DNA of 64,000 bases from Comamonadaceae bacterium 2FH (GTDB taxonomy: Bacteria; Pseudomonadota; Gammaproteobacteria; Burkholderiales; Burkholderiaceae_C), in assembly GCA_005503335.1 (NCBI GenBank), contig SCMQ01000006.1:62001-126000 (forward strand). The letters run 5' to 3'. The position numbers and the translations under genes are program-made. This document shows positions 1 to 9,367 of the stretch, one piece after another. How positions within the stretch are numbered: position 1 is the first letter of the stretch; every line of letters begins with the position of its first letter. Under the pieces are notes generated by a model, which searched no databases, had not been told where the DNA came from, and saw only the letters and a program-made list of their open reading frames with translations.

Positions 1-122
1 GCGGCCAGCGTGCCGTTGGCAATAGCCACGGTGCGCGGCGCCCCGCCCATCAGGATCGGTTCGGTCAGCGAGCGGTGCAAGGGCACCTCAAAGCCTGGCG
101 CGTCGGCGGTGGGCGTGCTCAT
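1..122 (-). CDS. trbD: TrbD, conjugal transfer protein (5' part only)
   Basis: N-terminal 40 codons of a gene running off the left edge. The visible protein starts MSTPTADAPGFEVPLHRSL and continues with an EPILMGGAPR stretch typical of TrbD/VirB3-like inner-membrane proteins of P-type conjugation systems, which help assemble the mating-pair channel. Its ATG overlaps the TGA of trbC by four bases (ATGA), so the two are translationally coupled. It is downstream of traG, trbB and trbC in the usual Tn4371 order. The membrane segments lie mostly outside the window. Confidence 0.85.
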   Translation of the reverse strand, partial: MSTPTADAPGFEVPLHRSLTEPILMGGAPRTVAIANGTLA

Positions 123-451
123 GCCAGCACCGCCCCGCCCGAGAAGCTGAAGAAGGTCAGGAAGAAGGACGACGCGGCGAACGCGATCGACAGCCCGAAG
201 ACGATCTGCACCAGCTTCCGAAAGCCGCCATTGGTGTCCCCGAAAGCCAGCGCCAGACCGGTGGTGATGATGACGATCACCGCGATGATGCGCGCCACCG
301 GTCCCTGAATGGACTCCAGGATTGACTGCAGCGGCCCTTCCCAGGGCATGTTCGATCCCGCCGCATGCGCGGACCCCGCAATGGCCCACAACAACGCGAC
401 AACGGTAGCAGCCTGCAAAACAGGTTTTACGGAAATGCGCAGATTCGTCAT
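119..451 (-). CDS. trbC: TrbC, conjugative pilin-like protein
   Basis: A 110-residue protein with an N-terminal signal-type hydrophobic segment (about residues 10-30, ending near AHA), a short periplasmic loop and two further hydrophobic segments (about 55-72 and 82-100), as in TrbC/VirB2 prepilins. TrbC is processed to the subunit of the conjugative pilus. It follows trbB directly (4-bp overlap of trbB stop with trbC start) and overlaps trbD, so it belongs to a single trb operon read leftwards. Length and context fit the family well. Confidence 0.88.
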   Translation of the reverse strand: MTNLRISVKPVLQAATVVALLWAIAGSAHAAGSNMPWEGPLQSILESIQGPVARIIAVIVIITTGLALAFGDTNGGFRKLVQIVFGLSIAFAASSFFLTFFSFSGGAVLA

Positions 452-1491
452 GAAGTTTCTCCTGGAGTTGATGAGATGGATGGAAACGAAGACATCAGAT
501 CGGTGCTGAGCTGGTATCCGTGGCTGTCGAAACCGACGACGCGGGCGATCTCCTGCACGCGCCGGGCATGGCCACGCCCGGCGATGAACACGATCACGTT
601 GACCGCCTCGGCGATCAGCGCACGCGGCACGGTGACGGAAACCTCCTGCACCAGTTGTTCCAGCCGCGTGAGCGCGCCGTGGGCAGAACCCGCATGCACG
701 GTCGCGATACCGCCGGGGTGCCCCGTGCCCCAGGCCTTGAGCAAGTCGAGTGCTTCGGCTCCACGCACCTCGCCCACGACGATGCGATCGGGCCGCAGCC
801 GCAGCGTGGCGCGCACCAGGTCGGCCATGGTGCTGACACCGGGCTCGGTGCGCATGCCCACGTGGTCATCGGAGCGGCACTGCAACTCCACCGTGTCCTC
901 CAGGATCAGCACACGGTCCCGTATCTCGGCGATCTCGTCGAGCAAGGCGTTGGCCAGCGTGGTCTTGCCGGTGCTGGTGCCACCGGCGATGACGATGTTC
1001 TGGCGCTCCCGCACAGCCGTGCGCAGAAAGCTGGCCTGGGCTTCGGTCAGGATGCCGTCGGCGACATAGCGCGCCAGCGTGAGGATCTGCAGCGCCCGCT
1101 TGCGGATCGCGAACGAGGGGGCACGCACCACCGGCGGAAGCACCCCCTGAAAGCGTTCCCCGGTCTCGGGCAACTCAGCCGACAGGATCGGCGCCCCGGC
1201 ATGGACCTCGGTGCGCACGTGGGCCGCCACCAGGCGGATGATGCGTTCGGCCACGGCAGGTGGCATGGTGACGCCGGTCGGTGCGCGACCTGCCCCCAGC
1301 CGGTCCAGCCACAGGGTGCCGTCCGGATTCAGCAACACTTCCACGACCTCCGGGTCTTCCAGCGCGGCCGCGATATCCGGCCCCATGGCCGTGCGTAGCA
1401 TGCGGATGCGGCGCTCGCCGGACACGATGCCGCTGTTGCCGCCATGGTCGCTGTTGCCCCCTCCGACGCTTTTATCAGGCCTGCGGTCCAT
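448..1491 (-). CDS. trbB: TrbB, type IV secretion hexameric ATPase
   Basis: 347-residue VirB11-like ATPase that powers pilus assembly and DNA transfer from the cytoplasmic face of the inner membrane. Visible: Walker A GGTSTGKTTLANALL in the middle of the protein, an Asp-box ILEDTVELQC after it, and the Walker B region RPDRIVVGEVRGAEALDLL. The start at 1491 (MDRRPDKS) was chosen because AGGAG lies 5 bases upstream; a longer open frame reaches 1695 but overlaps the upstream gene. It overlaps the end of the ribbon-helix-helix gene by 17 bases. Confidence 0.93.
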   Translation of the reverse strand: MDRRPDKSVGGGNSDHGGNSGIVSGERRIRMLRTAMGPDIAAALEDPEVVEVLLNPDGTLWLDRLGAGRAPTGVTMPPAVAERIIRLVAAHVRTEVHAGAPILSAELPETGERFQGVLPPVVRAPSFAIRKRALQILTLARYVADGILTEAQASFLRTAVRERQNIVIAGGTSTGKTTLANALLDEIAEIRDRVLILEDTVELQCRSDDHVGMRTEPGVSTMADLVRATLRLRPDRIVVGEVRGAEALDLLKAWGTGHPGGIATVHAGSAHGALTRLEQLVQEVSVTVPRALIAEAVNVIVFIAGRGHARRVQEIARVVGFDSHGYQLSTDLMSSFPSISSTPGETS

Positions 1492-1999
1492 CGGACTCCT
1501 CCTGGGTTGATACAGGAGGAACAGCCTCCGGGGATAGGCCGTTGGCGGACGATGGCGTGAGGCCATCGGTTCCAAACGACCCGGATAAGTCCGGGAAGGC
1601 CTCTTCATGGACCTCCCGCACCAGGCTGCGCCCGCGCTGGATGTGGCGGGCCAGCTGCTCGATGAACTGGGCGTAGCGGGCGCGGCCCTGGGCACGGGCC
1701 GCCTCCTGCTGGGCCTCCGGCACGGGTATGGAAACGGTCAGGAAATAGCGCACGTAGAGCGCCAGGGTCTCGATCAGGATGGACTGGTCACGCTCCAGCC
1801 GGTCGAACTGGCGTGAAAGGCGGTCCAGGCGCTTGGCCATGGCCGCCTCGCGCTGGTCGGCGGCATCGGGCGAGAGGAAGGAAGCCAGGGCCGCCGCGAT
1901 CACGGCCGACTTGGAGACGCCCCTGTGCGCGGCGAGCTGCTCCAGCCGCTTTGCATGGTCGGGTTCGATGAAGATGTTCAGACGGGTACGGCTGCTCAT
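1475..1999 (-). CDS. CopG/ribbon-helix-helix DNA-binding protein
   Basis: 174-residue protein. Residues 1-45 (SRTRLNIFIEPDHAKRLEQL then GVSKSAVIAAALASFL) match a ribbon-helix-helix DNA-binding fold; the rest is charged and probably helical, with a Pro/Ser-rich tail. In Tn4371-type ICEs a CopG-like gene sits between traG and trbB and is presumed to regulate the transfer operon. Its ATG overlaps the traG stop by four bases. The role in control of transfer is inferred from position. Confidence 0.82.
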   Translation of the reverse strand: MSSRTRLNIFIEPDHAKRLEQLAAHRGVSKSAVIAAALASFLSPDAADQREAAMAKRLDRLSRQFDRLERDQSILIETLALYVRYFLTVSIPVPEAQQEAARAQGRARYAQFIEQLARHIQRGRSLVREVHEEAFPDLSGSFGTDGLTPSSANGLSPEAVPPVSTQEESDGPQA

Positions 2000-4008
2000 A
2001 ACGCGATCCCGTCGTCAGGGTCTAAAGCGGTCAGCCGCGCGGTCCGCGCCAGCTGGCGGTCTACCTGCCGTTCCAGGCTCATTGGACGCAGCGGCACGTC
2101 GTCCTCGTCGTCGAGCACCAGCAAGCCGTCCGCTTCCGGCAGGACGGGTGCATCGACCGTCACGTCCAGCTCGGGCTTAAGCTGGTGACCGCCCTCGTCG
2201 GCAAAACCCTCGGCATCACCGGCACCTGATGCGTCCGATACCGCAGGAACCGCGAGTCCGCTCCAGTCGTCGGGCCGAGCAGCAGGCCGGTCTGCATAAG
2301 CGCCTGCGGCCAGCGCTGGCGGCGCCAGCACCCGTGCCGTGAAGTTCCGATCCTGGTAGTAACGAAGCTTGGCCGCCTTGATCGGAGGATGACCGGAGAC
2401 CATCACCACAGCTTCATCCGGCGGCAACTGCATCACCTCGCCCGGCGTCAACAGGGGCCGGGCCGTCTCCTGGCGCGACACCATGAGGTGCCCCAGCCAT
2501 GGGGCCAGCCGATGACCTGCATAGTTGCGCTGGGCGCGCAACTCGGTGGCAGTGCCCAGAGAATCCGAAATCCGCTTGGCCGTGCGCTCGTCGTTGGTCG
2601 CGAACGTAATGCGCACATGGCAGTTGTCCAGAATCGAATGGTTCTGGCCGTAGGCCTTGTCGATCTGGTTGAGCGACTGAGCAATCAGGAAGGCACGCAA
2701 TCCGTAGCCCGCCATGAAGGCCAGCGCCGACTCGAAGAAGTCGAGCCGGCCCAGTGCCGGGAACTCGTCCAGCATCAACAGCAGCTTGTGTTTGCGCGCA
2801 ATGCCGTCCGAGCCGTCGAGCGACTCGGTCAGGCGTCGGCCAACCTGGTTGAGGATCAGGCGAATCAGTGGTTTGGTGCGGCTGATGTCCGAAGGCGGCA
2901 CCACCAGGTACAGCGATACCGGGTGTTCCGCTGAAATCAGGTCGGCAATGCGCCAGTCACAGCGCGAGGTGACTTCGGCCACCGTAGGGTCGCGGTACAG
3001 CCCCAGAAAACTCATGGCTGTGGACAGCACGCCCGAGCGCTCGTTGTCTGATTTGTTGAGCACTTCGCGGGCGGCCGAGGCGACGACCGGATGGGTGACG
3101 TCGCCCAGGTGCCGCGTCGTCATCATCCGGTGCAGCGTGACCTCGAACGGACTGGCGGGGTCAGACAGAAAGTTCGCGACGCCGCGCAGGGTTTTGTCTT
3201 CGCTAGCGTAGAGCACGTGGAGGATGGCGCCGACCAACAGGGCGTGGCTGGTCTTCTCCCAGTGATTGCGCCGTTCCAGTGCGCCTTCTGGATCAACCAG
3301 GATGTCGGCGATGTTCTGCACGTCACGCACCTCGTGCATGCCACGCCGTACTTCGAGCAGCGGGTTGTATGCGGCCGACTTGGCATCGGTGGGATTGAAC
3401 AGCAGGCAGTGCGAGAAACGTGAGCGCCAGCCCGCGGTGAGGTGCCAGTTCTCGCCCTTGATGTCGTGAATGACGGTGGAGCCGGGCCATGACAGCAGCG
3501 TCGGCACCACCAGGCCAACGCCTTTGCCGGAACGGGTGGGCGCGAAGGCCATCACGTGCTCCGGGCCTTCGTGGCGCAGGTAATCGCTTTCCTGGGCATG
3601 CAAGCGGCCCAGGAACACGCCCGCTGGTTGGGTCAGGCCGGCTGCACGAACTTCTTCAGGTTCGGCCCAGCGGGCTGAGCCGTAGGTGGTGACGCGCTTG
3701 GCGAGGCGGGAGCGCCAGACGGCCATCGCGATGGCGGCACCGGCTGCAGCAAGTCCGCTTGAGGCAGCGATGATGCCGCCGTGCAGGAAGACATCGGGGG
3801 CATAGGCATCGAAGAAATACCACCACTCGAACAGCTTCCAGGGCTCGTAGACCCATATGCCAAAAACACCGAACCACGGTACCCCAAGCGGTGCTTGATA
3901 GCCCAGCGCATACGCTGTCCACTGCGTACCACACCACACCCCGCCGAGCGCAACGCCCAGCACCACGAAAATCTGTCCGAACAGGATGCCGGTCGCTGAC
4001 CTCGGCAT
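1996..4008 (-). CDS. traG: TraG/VirD4 coupling protein
   Basis: 670-residue type IV coupling protein that hands the relaxase-DNA complex to the secretion channel. It has two N-terminal membrane segments (about residues 8-30 and 75-97), a Walker A motif PTRSGKGVGL (about 157-166), Walker B LLLMLDEFPALG and the downstream IAQSLNQ motif. The start at 4008 (MPRSATG) was chosen because a strong AGGAGGT box sits 7 bases upstream; the longer open frame to 4248 is IS debris. It is the first gene of the left backbone segment, and everything upstream to 54.2 kb is cargo. Confidence 0.94.
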   Translation of the reverse strand: MPRSATGILFGQIFVVLGVALGGVWCGTQWTAYALGYQAPLGVPWFGVFGIWVYEPWKLFEWWYFFDAYAPDVFLHGGIIAASSGLAAAGAAIAMAVWRSRLAKRVTTYGSARWAEPEEVRAAGLTQPAGVFLGRLHAQESDYLRHEGPEHVMAFAPTRSGKGVGLVVPTLLSWPGSTVIHDIKGENWHLTAGWRSRFSHCLLFNPTDAKSAAYNPLLEVRRGMHEVRDVQNIADILVDPEGALERRNHWEKTSHALLVGAILHVLYASEDKTLRGVANFLSDPASPFEVTLHRMMTTRHLGDVTHPVVASAAREVLNKSDNERSGVLSTAMSFLGLYRDPTVAEVTSRCDWRIADLISAEHPVSLYLVVPPSDISRTKPLIRLILNQVGRRLTESLDGSDGIARKHKLLLMLDEFPALGRLDFFESALAFMAGYGLRAFLIAQSLNQIDKAYGQNHSILDNCHVRITFATNDERTAKRISDSLGTATELRAQRNYAGHRLAPWLGHLMVSRQETARPLLTPGEVMQLPPDEAVVMVSGHPPIKAAKLRYYQDRNFTARVLAPPALAAGAYADRPAARPDDWSGLAVPAVSDASGAGDAEGFADEGGHQLKPELDVTVDAPVLPEADGLLVLDDEDDVPLRPMSLERQVDRQLARTARLTALDPDDGIAL

Positions 4009-4141
4009 AGACCACCTCCTTCGCGTCATGGTTCCCGCGCGTGCCGTAGCGGCACCGCTTGCCGAGTCTGGAATCGAGTCGTCGCGCTGCACACCCATGG
4101 GGGCGTGGCGCGGCATACGCTGGCGGAAATGGCTGCCCTCG

Positions 4142-4600
4142 GACGGGCTCGGCCTGATCCGCGGGCCACTCGATGAGCAGCCACTGCTGGGGCAGCAGAC
4201 GCGCCTTGCCGACGTTGCCCCCGGCGCAGCGTACCCGCAGCGCCGCAAAGCGGCCCGTCAGGCGCTCGTTTGTGCCTTCGCGCCAACTGATGTTGTGGAA
4301 TGCGCTTTCGGGCAAGGACTGCGCCAGTGCCTTGACGCTCACCGGCTGTCTCTTGGCGGTGCGCCGTGGCATCACCGGTGGACGGCCGATGCCGCTGTAG
4401 GGCTTCGGCGGCAGGGGCTCCCCCGGTGACCAGACCACCACGGCCGAGGTGATGCCGACCACGTAGGGCCAGCCCAGATCGGTCAGCCCCTGACGAAACG
4501 CATAGTCGATCCCGTAGCCTGCGTCGGCCAGCACGCAGTGCCTGGGTGCACCCTCATCGAGCAGGCCCCGTAGCAGGAGGCCCTGCTGCCGCCCCTGCTC
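4142..4600 (-). pseudogene. IS701-family transposase remnant
   Basis: About 150 residues of a DDE transposase of the IS701 type are recognisable: a GAPRHCVLADAGYG stretch carrying a catalytic Asp, then GLTDLGWPYVVGI, VWSPGEPLPP and near the end QQWLLIEWPADQAEP. Both ends are missing and no inverted repeats were found. It marks the junction between the traG promoter region and the cargo, so it is a plausible scar of cargo acquisition. The reading frame runs on into unrelated sequence on both sides. Confidence 0.75.
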
Positions 4601-4674
4601 GAAGCAGCCAAAGTCATCTCGCAGCGGCTGCCCGGTGGGGCGGCGGGACTTTGACGGACTCGCGCCGAAGATGG

Positions 4675-5268
4675 CTACCTGGCGTCTGAGGGGCGGTGCC
4701 AGCGCGGCCACTGCAGCTTCACGAGCTCGCCTTCGGTACGGTAGGCATAACAGCTGTCGATTTTCAGCGGACGGCCTTCCGAATCGACCGCCAGCGGCTG
4801 GTTCGCGCGCACGGTCGTCATTGACTGGTACGCCGCGGTGGCAAGCTGGACCACGATTTCAACGAGATGGGTGCAGCCTTGCGCGCCCGCCAGTCGGCTG
4901 CGCACCTCGCGACTCCATCCAGCGGCGATAGGCAAACCCTTGAGCTTTTGCAGTGCAGGCGCAGCCGCGGGACAGGCAGCGTAAGGCGTTGAAGCGGAAA
5001 AGGCATGCACCTCGCGCACGATCATCTGGTCGTCGAAAACCAGCCTGACGCTCATGTCGTGCACCGGGGTATGGGCCGGCACAACGTCGCCCCCACTGGA
5101 CGGAATGAAGTCGAACGGCTTGCGGTCTGTGAGGTGGCCTTCAACCTCATACAAGCCGTCCCCACGGCGAAAGCCACGCATATCGACTCTTCGGAAGTGC
5201 AGCTCTTCCCTCGCAACGCCAGCAGTGGACGGGAAGGAAGTTAATGGGTGCTTAGAAAAATGGGTCAT
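4675..5268 (-). CDS. DUF2889 domain protein
   Basis: 197-residue protein resembling DUF2889 members: REELHFRRVDMRGFRRGDGL near the N-terminus, then YEVEGHLTD, HDMSVRLVFDD, YAACP and, in the second half, GCTHLVEIV. The family is common in aromatic and lipid catabolism clusters of proteobacteria, but its biochemical role is unknown. It is the last gene before the traG-side IS remnant and may be the tail of the Bug-ADH unit upstream (gap about 140 bp). The start at 5268 is the first ATG before the conserved region; no strong ribosome-binding site is visible. Confidence 0.8.
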   Translation of the reverse strand: MTHFSKHPLTSFPSTAGVAREELHFRRVDMRGFRRGDGLYEVEGHLTDRKPFDFIPSSGGDVVPAHTPVHDMSVRLVFDDQMIVREVHAFSASTPYAACPAAAPALQKLKGLPIAAGWSREVRSRLAGAQGCTHLVEIVVQLATAAYQSMTTVRANQPLAVDSEGRPLKIDSCYAYRTEGELVKLQWPRWHRPSDAR

Positions 5269-5408
5269 AAATCTGCTCGAAGGCCAACCAGTTCTCACAA
5301 GCATACGGTTGACAGGGCGGGGGTACCGGTTGGCAAGGCCCGCGCACGAGCCAAGCCACAGGATCAACCGATTACCGCCAGATCAAGCCTGGAGAGTTCT
5401 GGGGCCTT

Positions 5409-6548
5409 TCAGATGCTGCCATGAGGCAACAGGATCTGGCGCACCACACTGCCCGCACTCAGGCGGTCAAACCCCTCGTTCAATTGATCGAAACGCAGGG
5501 GTTCGCTGCGAAGCCTGTCAACGGGCAACTGGCCGCGCAAATACATGTCCACGTAGCGCGGAATATCGTCCTGGGGCACGCCGCCGCCCATGTAGGAGCC
5601 GCGCAGCACTCGCTCATCGTTGACCCACGGCAGATGTGCCACCGTGAACATCGCCGTCGCTCGCCCCACGCCAACGCCAATGACCTCGCCTCCCGGCGCG
5701 GTGATTTGCTGGGCCATGTCGAGCGCATTGCGCTGCCCTGAAATTTCGAAGGCGTAATCGACTCCGCCATTGCTCAAATCGCGAACTTGCTGAACCGTTT
5801 CAGGCTCCCTGACATCGAAACAGTGGGTGGCGCCCACGGCCTGGGCCAGATCGAACTTGCTGGGCAGCACGTCGAGGCCGATGATTTTTGCAGCGCCTGA
5901 CTCACGCGCTGCCATCACCGCCGTGAGCCCCACACCGCCCAGCCCCAGTATCGCGACTGTCGAACCAGGCTTGACCTGGGCTGAGTTGAAAACGGCACCC
6001 GCTCCGGTGACGACGGCGCAACCAAAGAGCGCAGCGATGTCCAAGGGAACCGACTTGTCAATCTTGATCAAGGACTGAGGAGTGACCACCGCATATTGCG
6101 CGTACACGGATATCCCGCTGTAGTGGTTGAGTAGGCCACCGTCCGGGAAACGCAGACGCCGAACGCCGGTGCCGAGCATGCCCTGTGCCTTTGCGGCGGT
6201 GACTGCCTTGCACAGGCCTGGGCGCCTGGCCTGGCAGAAACGGCATTGCCCACAGCCGGCCACTGGTGACATGGTGACGTGATCGCCGACCTGGAAGCCG
6301 GTGACGCCTCGCCCCACCTCCCGCACGATGGCCGCCCCTTCATGACCGCCCACCACGGGGAGCGGACGCTTGCGCATGCCCTCGAGGACGGTCAGGTCAG
6401 AGTGGCACAAACCCGCCCCCCGGACCTCCACCAGGAGTTCGCCCTCTCCCGGGCCATCCAGTTCAACTTCTTCAATGCGGAAAGGCTGACTCTTTGCGAA
6501 AGGAGCCGGGAGCCCCTGTTCGTACATGACCGCTGCAAGCATTCTCAT
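5409..6548 (-). CDS. Zinc-dependent alcohol dehydrogenase (MDR family)
   Basis: 379-residue medium-chain dehydrogenase/reductase, NAD(P)-linked oxidation of an alcohol. Catalytic zinc ligands appear as GLCHSDL and GGHEG; the structural zinc cysteines are in GCGQCRFCQARRPGLC; the Rossmann motif is GLGGVGL. The start at 6548 (MRMLAAV) has AGGA 8 bases upstream; the frame extends to 6602 without a better site. It follows the Bug gene closely and is probably cotranscribed from the promoter at 7.7 kb. Substrate unknown; context suggests an alcohol formed by the P450s. Confidence 0.9.
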   Translation of the reverse strand: MRMLAAVMYEQGLPAPFAKSQPFRIEEVELDGPGEGELLVEVRGAGLCHSDLTVLEGMRKRPLPVVGGHEGAAIVREVGRGVTGFQVGDHVTMSPVAGCGQCRFCQARRPGLCKAVTAAKAQGMLGTGVRRLRFPDGGLLNHYSGISVYAQYAVVTPQSLIKIDKSVPLDIAALFGCAVVTGAGAVFNSAQVKPGSTVAILGLGGVGLTAVMAARESGAAKIIGLDVLPSKFDLAQAVGATHCFDVREPETVQQVRDLSNGGVDYAFEISGQRNALDMAQQITAPGGEVIGVGVGRATAMFTVAHLPWVNDERVLRGSYMGGGVPQDDIPRYVDMYLRGQLPVDRLRSEPLRFDQLNEGFDRLSAGSVVRQILLPHGSI

Positions 6549-6598
6549 GGCTGTTTCCTCTGTCTTTTGTTCATTTGAGTGGAGCCTGGGTCGCTCAC

Positions 6599-7567
6599 TC
6601 ACTGGGGGGTCAGCTTGGCTTCCTTGACCAGTTCACCCCACACCTTCACTTGGTCCTGAACGAACGCTTGAAAGACTTCCGGGCGGGACGGGCTGGGAAT
6701 GATGCCAAGATCGCCGAAGAACTTCTCGTTGGAGGAGTCAGTCAACGCTTGCGTGAACGCCTGATTGAGCCGGAGGATCACGTCCGGCGGCGTGCCGTCG
6801 GGGCCGAACAGACCGCCCCAGGAGGCGTACTGATAGTCACTGATCCCGGATTCGGCCAGAGGCTTCGCTTCAGGCATCGAGGGGAGCCTCTGCTTTGAGG
6901 AAAGACCGAGGACCCGCACCTTTCCGCTTTGAATGAACGGCCGGATTACCACCGGATCCACCATCATGAATTCAAGACGCCCCGCGGCCAGGTCCGTCGT
7001 CGCCTGCGCCGTTCCCTGGTAGTTGATGGGCACCGCATCGATTCCAGTCTTCATCTTGAGCAGTTGCACAGCCACCAGGCCACCGGAATTGCCCGTTCCG
7101 TAGCTCAGCTTGCCGGGACGCTCCTTGGCGTACTTCACAAACTCCTGGACCGTCCGTACCGGCAGGTCTGCATTCACAACGAGAAGCAGCGTGTTTGAGG
7201 TCGTCTGCGTGATGGGGACGAAGTCCTTCAAGGGGTCATATCCCAGGTCCTTGACCAGATACAGGTTGGCGGCATGCGTCGAGTTGGTGCCGAGGAACAG
7301 CGTGTGGCCGTCCTTCGGGCCGCTGAGGACCGCCCGCGCCGCGATCAGGCCACTCGCGCCGGGCTTGGACTCGACCACCACGGGCTGGCCGAGCGTCTTG
7401 CTCACGTGCTCCCCGAGTCGCCGAACGATCACGTCCGTCGAACTTCCCGACGGAAAGGGGATGACCACCCTGATTGGCCGGTTCGGAAACTGCGTCTGCG
7501 ACAGCGCGCTGGTGAAGGGCGCTGCGCCAGCCAGCAGCATAAGGGTCCGTCGATTCATCCTCATCAT
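6599..7567 (-). CDS. Bug/TctC-family periplasmic binding protein
   Basis: 322-residue tripartite tricarboxylate-type receptor. A short signal peptide (about residues 1-23) is followed by the family hallmarks FPNRPIRVVIPFPSGSSTDV, a GASGLIAA loop, GTNSTHAANLYL and SYGTGNSGG. Such proteins bind carboxylates or small aromatics in the periplasm. No TctA/TctB membrane partners are in this window, which is common for Bug paralogues. It leads the unit Bug-ADH-(DUF2889), with a promoter and a GntR-type site about 150 bp upstream. Confidence 0.9.
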   Translation of the reverse strand: MMRMNRRTLMLLAGAAPFTSALSQTQFPNRPIRVVIPFPSGSSTDVIVRRLGEHVSKTLGQPVVVESKPGASGLIAARAVLSGPKDGHTLFLGTNSTHAANLYLVKDLGYDPLKDFVPITQTTSNTLLLVVNADLPVRTVQEFVKYAKERPGKLSYGTGNSGGLVAVQLLKMKTGIDAVPINYQGTAQATTDLAAGRLEFMMVDPVVIRPFIQSGKVRVLGLSSKQRLPSMPEAKPLAESGISDYQYASWGGLFGPDGTPPDVILRLNQAFTQALTDSSNEKFFGDLGIIPSPSRPEVFQAFVQDQVKVWGELVKEAKLTPQ

Positions 7568-7712
7568 CTCGTCTCCAGTTCTGTGCGTTGATTTCAGCCT
7601 GCGTTGCCGCAGGCATCCCGCGCGCCGGCAACCATCCGGCGGTCTGGGGTCTTTACCTGCGGAGCGACTGGACTGATTCGAATTTCAGCCGCGCTCCGAT
7701 GCCAAGTCCCCA

Positions 7713-7747
7713 ACTGTATAAAATAAAGATTCATAGGTCAACCATAT
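7713..7747 (-). promoter_or_regulatory. Promoter and GntR-type operator for the Bug-ADH unit
   Basis: On the minus strand TTGACC (7736-7741) and TACAGT (7713-7718) are 17 bases apart, a good sigma-70 promoter reading towards the Bug gene. The -35 lies inside AGGTCAACCA (7735-7744), the reverse of TGGTTGACCT, one base from the recurrent cargo palindrome. The rest of the gap between the Bug gene and the CoA-transferase (7568-7990) shows nothing else I recognise. Confidence 0.6.
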
Positions 7748-7990
7748 AGCACAGGAACACGAACCATCAAGGTTTCCAGGCGGCTTCACAGTCTCCTGCC
7801 TGACTTCATACTGAACGCAGCAGGGCGTCACCTGCCTGCATCAAGATTTTCAACGATTGACCATTTCTTCGGATCGAGAGCGTCACGCCCGGCGGATCAC
7901 CGCATGGGCAAGTGGCCCCCTGCTCACCTGAGCAGGGCAGATCGTTCGTGAATGTTGAAATGGAGGGATTGAAGCGGTGCGCGTTGCCTG

Positions 7991-9199
7991 TCAGGCAATG
8001 ACACCGGCCCGACGCAGGGCTGCCAATTCGTCGGCGCGCAACCCGCAAAGCTGCTCCAGCACTTCGTCGGTGTGCTGACCCAGGTCCGGCGGCGGCTGGA
8101 GCTCGCGCAGTGGGGAGTCGCCGAATCGCATCGGGCTGTTGGGCAGGGCCACCGTCCCTTTTTCGGTCTGGTGTTCTGTCAGGAAGCCACGGGCATGGAG
8201 TTGCCGATCGACGAGTACTTCGTCGACAGACTGCAGCGGCGCTGAAGGCACACGGTGTGCCTGAAGCAGCTCGGTCACGGTGCGACGCGTATGTCGGGAC
8301 ACCCAAACGGCAATCTCGTTCGTGAGCTCCTCGATGCGCTCGACGCGTCCCTTCGACGTGCGCAGTGCATCGTCATTGGCAAGGTCCGGCCGCGCCATGG
8401 CCCGGGCAAGACCGAGCCAGTGATCATCGGTCGCGGCAACGATGGCCACCCAGCCATCCTGTGCTTCGAAGATGTCGTACGGCACGTAAGCATTGGCGAT
8501 GTGGCGATTGCCGGTGCGCTGCGGCGACTTGCCATGCGCATAAAAATAACCGGCAGCGGGAAGCATCGTGCAGAACAGCGATTCCAGCATCGACACTTCC
8601 ACCACACGGCCACGGCCCGTGCGCTCGCGTTCATAGAGGGCCGTGACGACGGCGCCGTAGAAGTGCGCACCGGACATGAAGTCCGCCACTGGCACACCCG
8701 TCTTCATGGGGCGGGAGCCACTTTCCCCCGTGGTGCTCATCATCCCGCTAACTGCCTGGATCGTCAGGTCCAGCGCGAGATTTCCAGCGTACGGCCCCGT
8801 GCTGCCAAAACCGGAGGCGGACGCGTAGATGATTCGCGGGTTCACCTGCAAGAAAGCGTCGGGAGCCAGCCCCAGCCGTGACATGACGCCTGGCGAGAAG
8901 TTCTCCATCACCACATCCGCCGACTTGGCCATCTCCAGAAGCAAGCCGCGTCCACGCTCGGTCTTTAGGTTCAGCACGATTCCACGCTTGCAGCCGTTCA
9001 GCGCGCGAAACGGATAGTCTCCATCCCCGTTCCGGTTGCGAGACATGTCGCCATGGGGCGCCTCGATCTTGATGACTTCTGCGCCCGCCATGGCCAAGAG
9101 GAAGGAGGCGTAGGGACCTTGAAACACGTGTCCCAGATCAAGCACACGCACCCCGGAGAGCGGCAAAGGAGGGGTGACGGCAGTCAGTGGCGATCCCAT
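7991..9199 (-). CDS. CaiB/BaiF-type CoA-transferase (1)
   Basis: 402-residue family III CoA-transferase, moving CoA between carboxylic acids through enzyme-bound anhydride intermediates. Family features: GVRVLDLGHVFQGPYASFLL at the N-terminus, EVIKIEAPHGD, NGCKRGIVLNLK, and VADFMSGAHFYG, whose Asp corresponds to the catalytic Asp of formyl-CoA transferases. It is the last gene of the etfB-etfA-SDR-CaiB unit. It probably activates an acid produced by the oxidation steps; donor and acceptor are unknown. Confidence 0.9.
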   Translation of the reverse strand: MGSPLTAVTPPLPLSGVRVLDLGHVFQGPYASFLLAMAGAEVIKIEAPHGDMSRNRNGDGDYPFRALNGCKRGIVLNLKTERGRGLLLEMAKSADVVMENFSPGVMSRLGLAPDAFLQVNPRIIYASASGFGSTGPYAGNLALDLTIQAVSGMMSTTGESGSRPMKTGVPVADFMSGAHFYGAVVTALYERERTGRGRVVEVSMLESLFCTMLPAAGYFYAHGKSPQRTGNRHIANAYVPYDIFEAQDGWVAIVAATDDHWLGLARAMARPDLANDDALRTSKGRVERIEELTNEIAVWVSRHTRRTVTELLQAHRVPSAPLQSVDEVLVDRQLHARGFLTEHQTEKGTVALPNSPMRFGDSPLRELQPPPDLGQHTDEVLEQLCGLRADELAALRRAGVIA

Positions 9200-9367
9200 G
9201 GTCAGTTCACCGCGAGAAATTAACGTCCCAAGCGACCTATATCATTGAGTATTGCCCGGTCGGGACTTTCCCCGGGCTCCGATGCGTCTCATCTTCGTCC
9301 TCGGCATCCGTTGCAACAGAGGAGCCGCCAAGTTTAAGCGCTTTTCAAGCCCCCCCCGACAGGCGCC

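Noticed and set aside
520-1398. A 292-codon plus-strand open frame
   Set aside because: Shadow of trbB on the opposite strand; no recognisable domain, His/Gly/Arg-rich composition typical of antisense frames.
4009-4248. Upstream extension of traG to 4248
   Set aside because: The added 80 residues have no membrane or coupling-protein character, and a strong ribosome-binding site supports the start at 4008.
5305-5320. ACGGTTGACAGG as a further regulon site
   Set aside because: Only the GGTTGAC part matches, the right arm is absent, and no suitably oriented gene follows.
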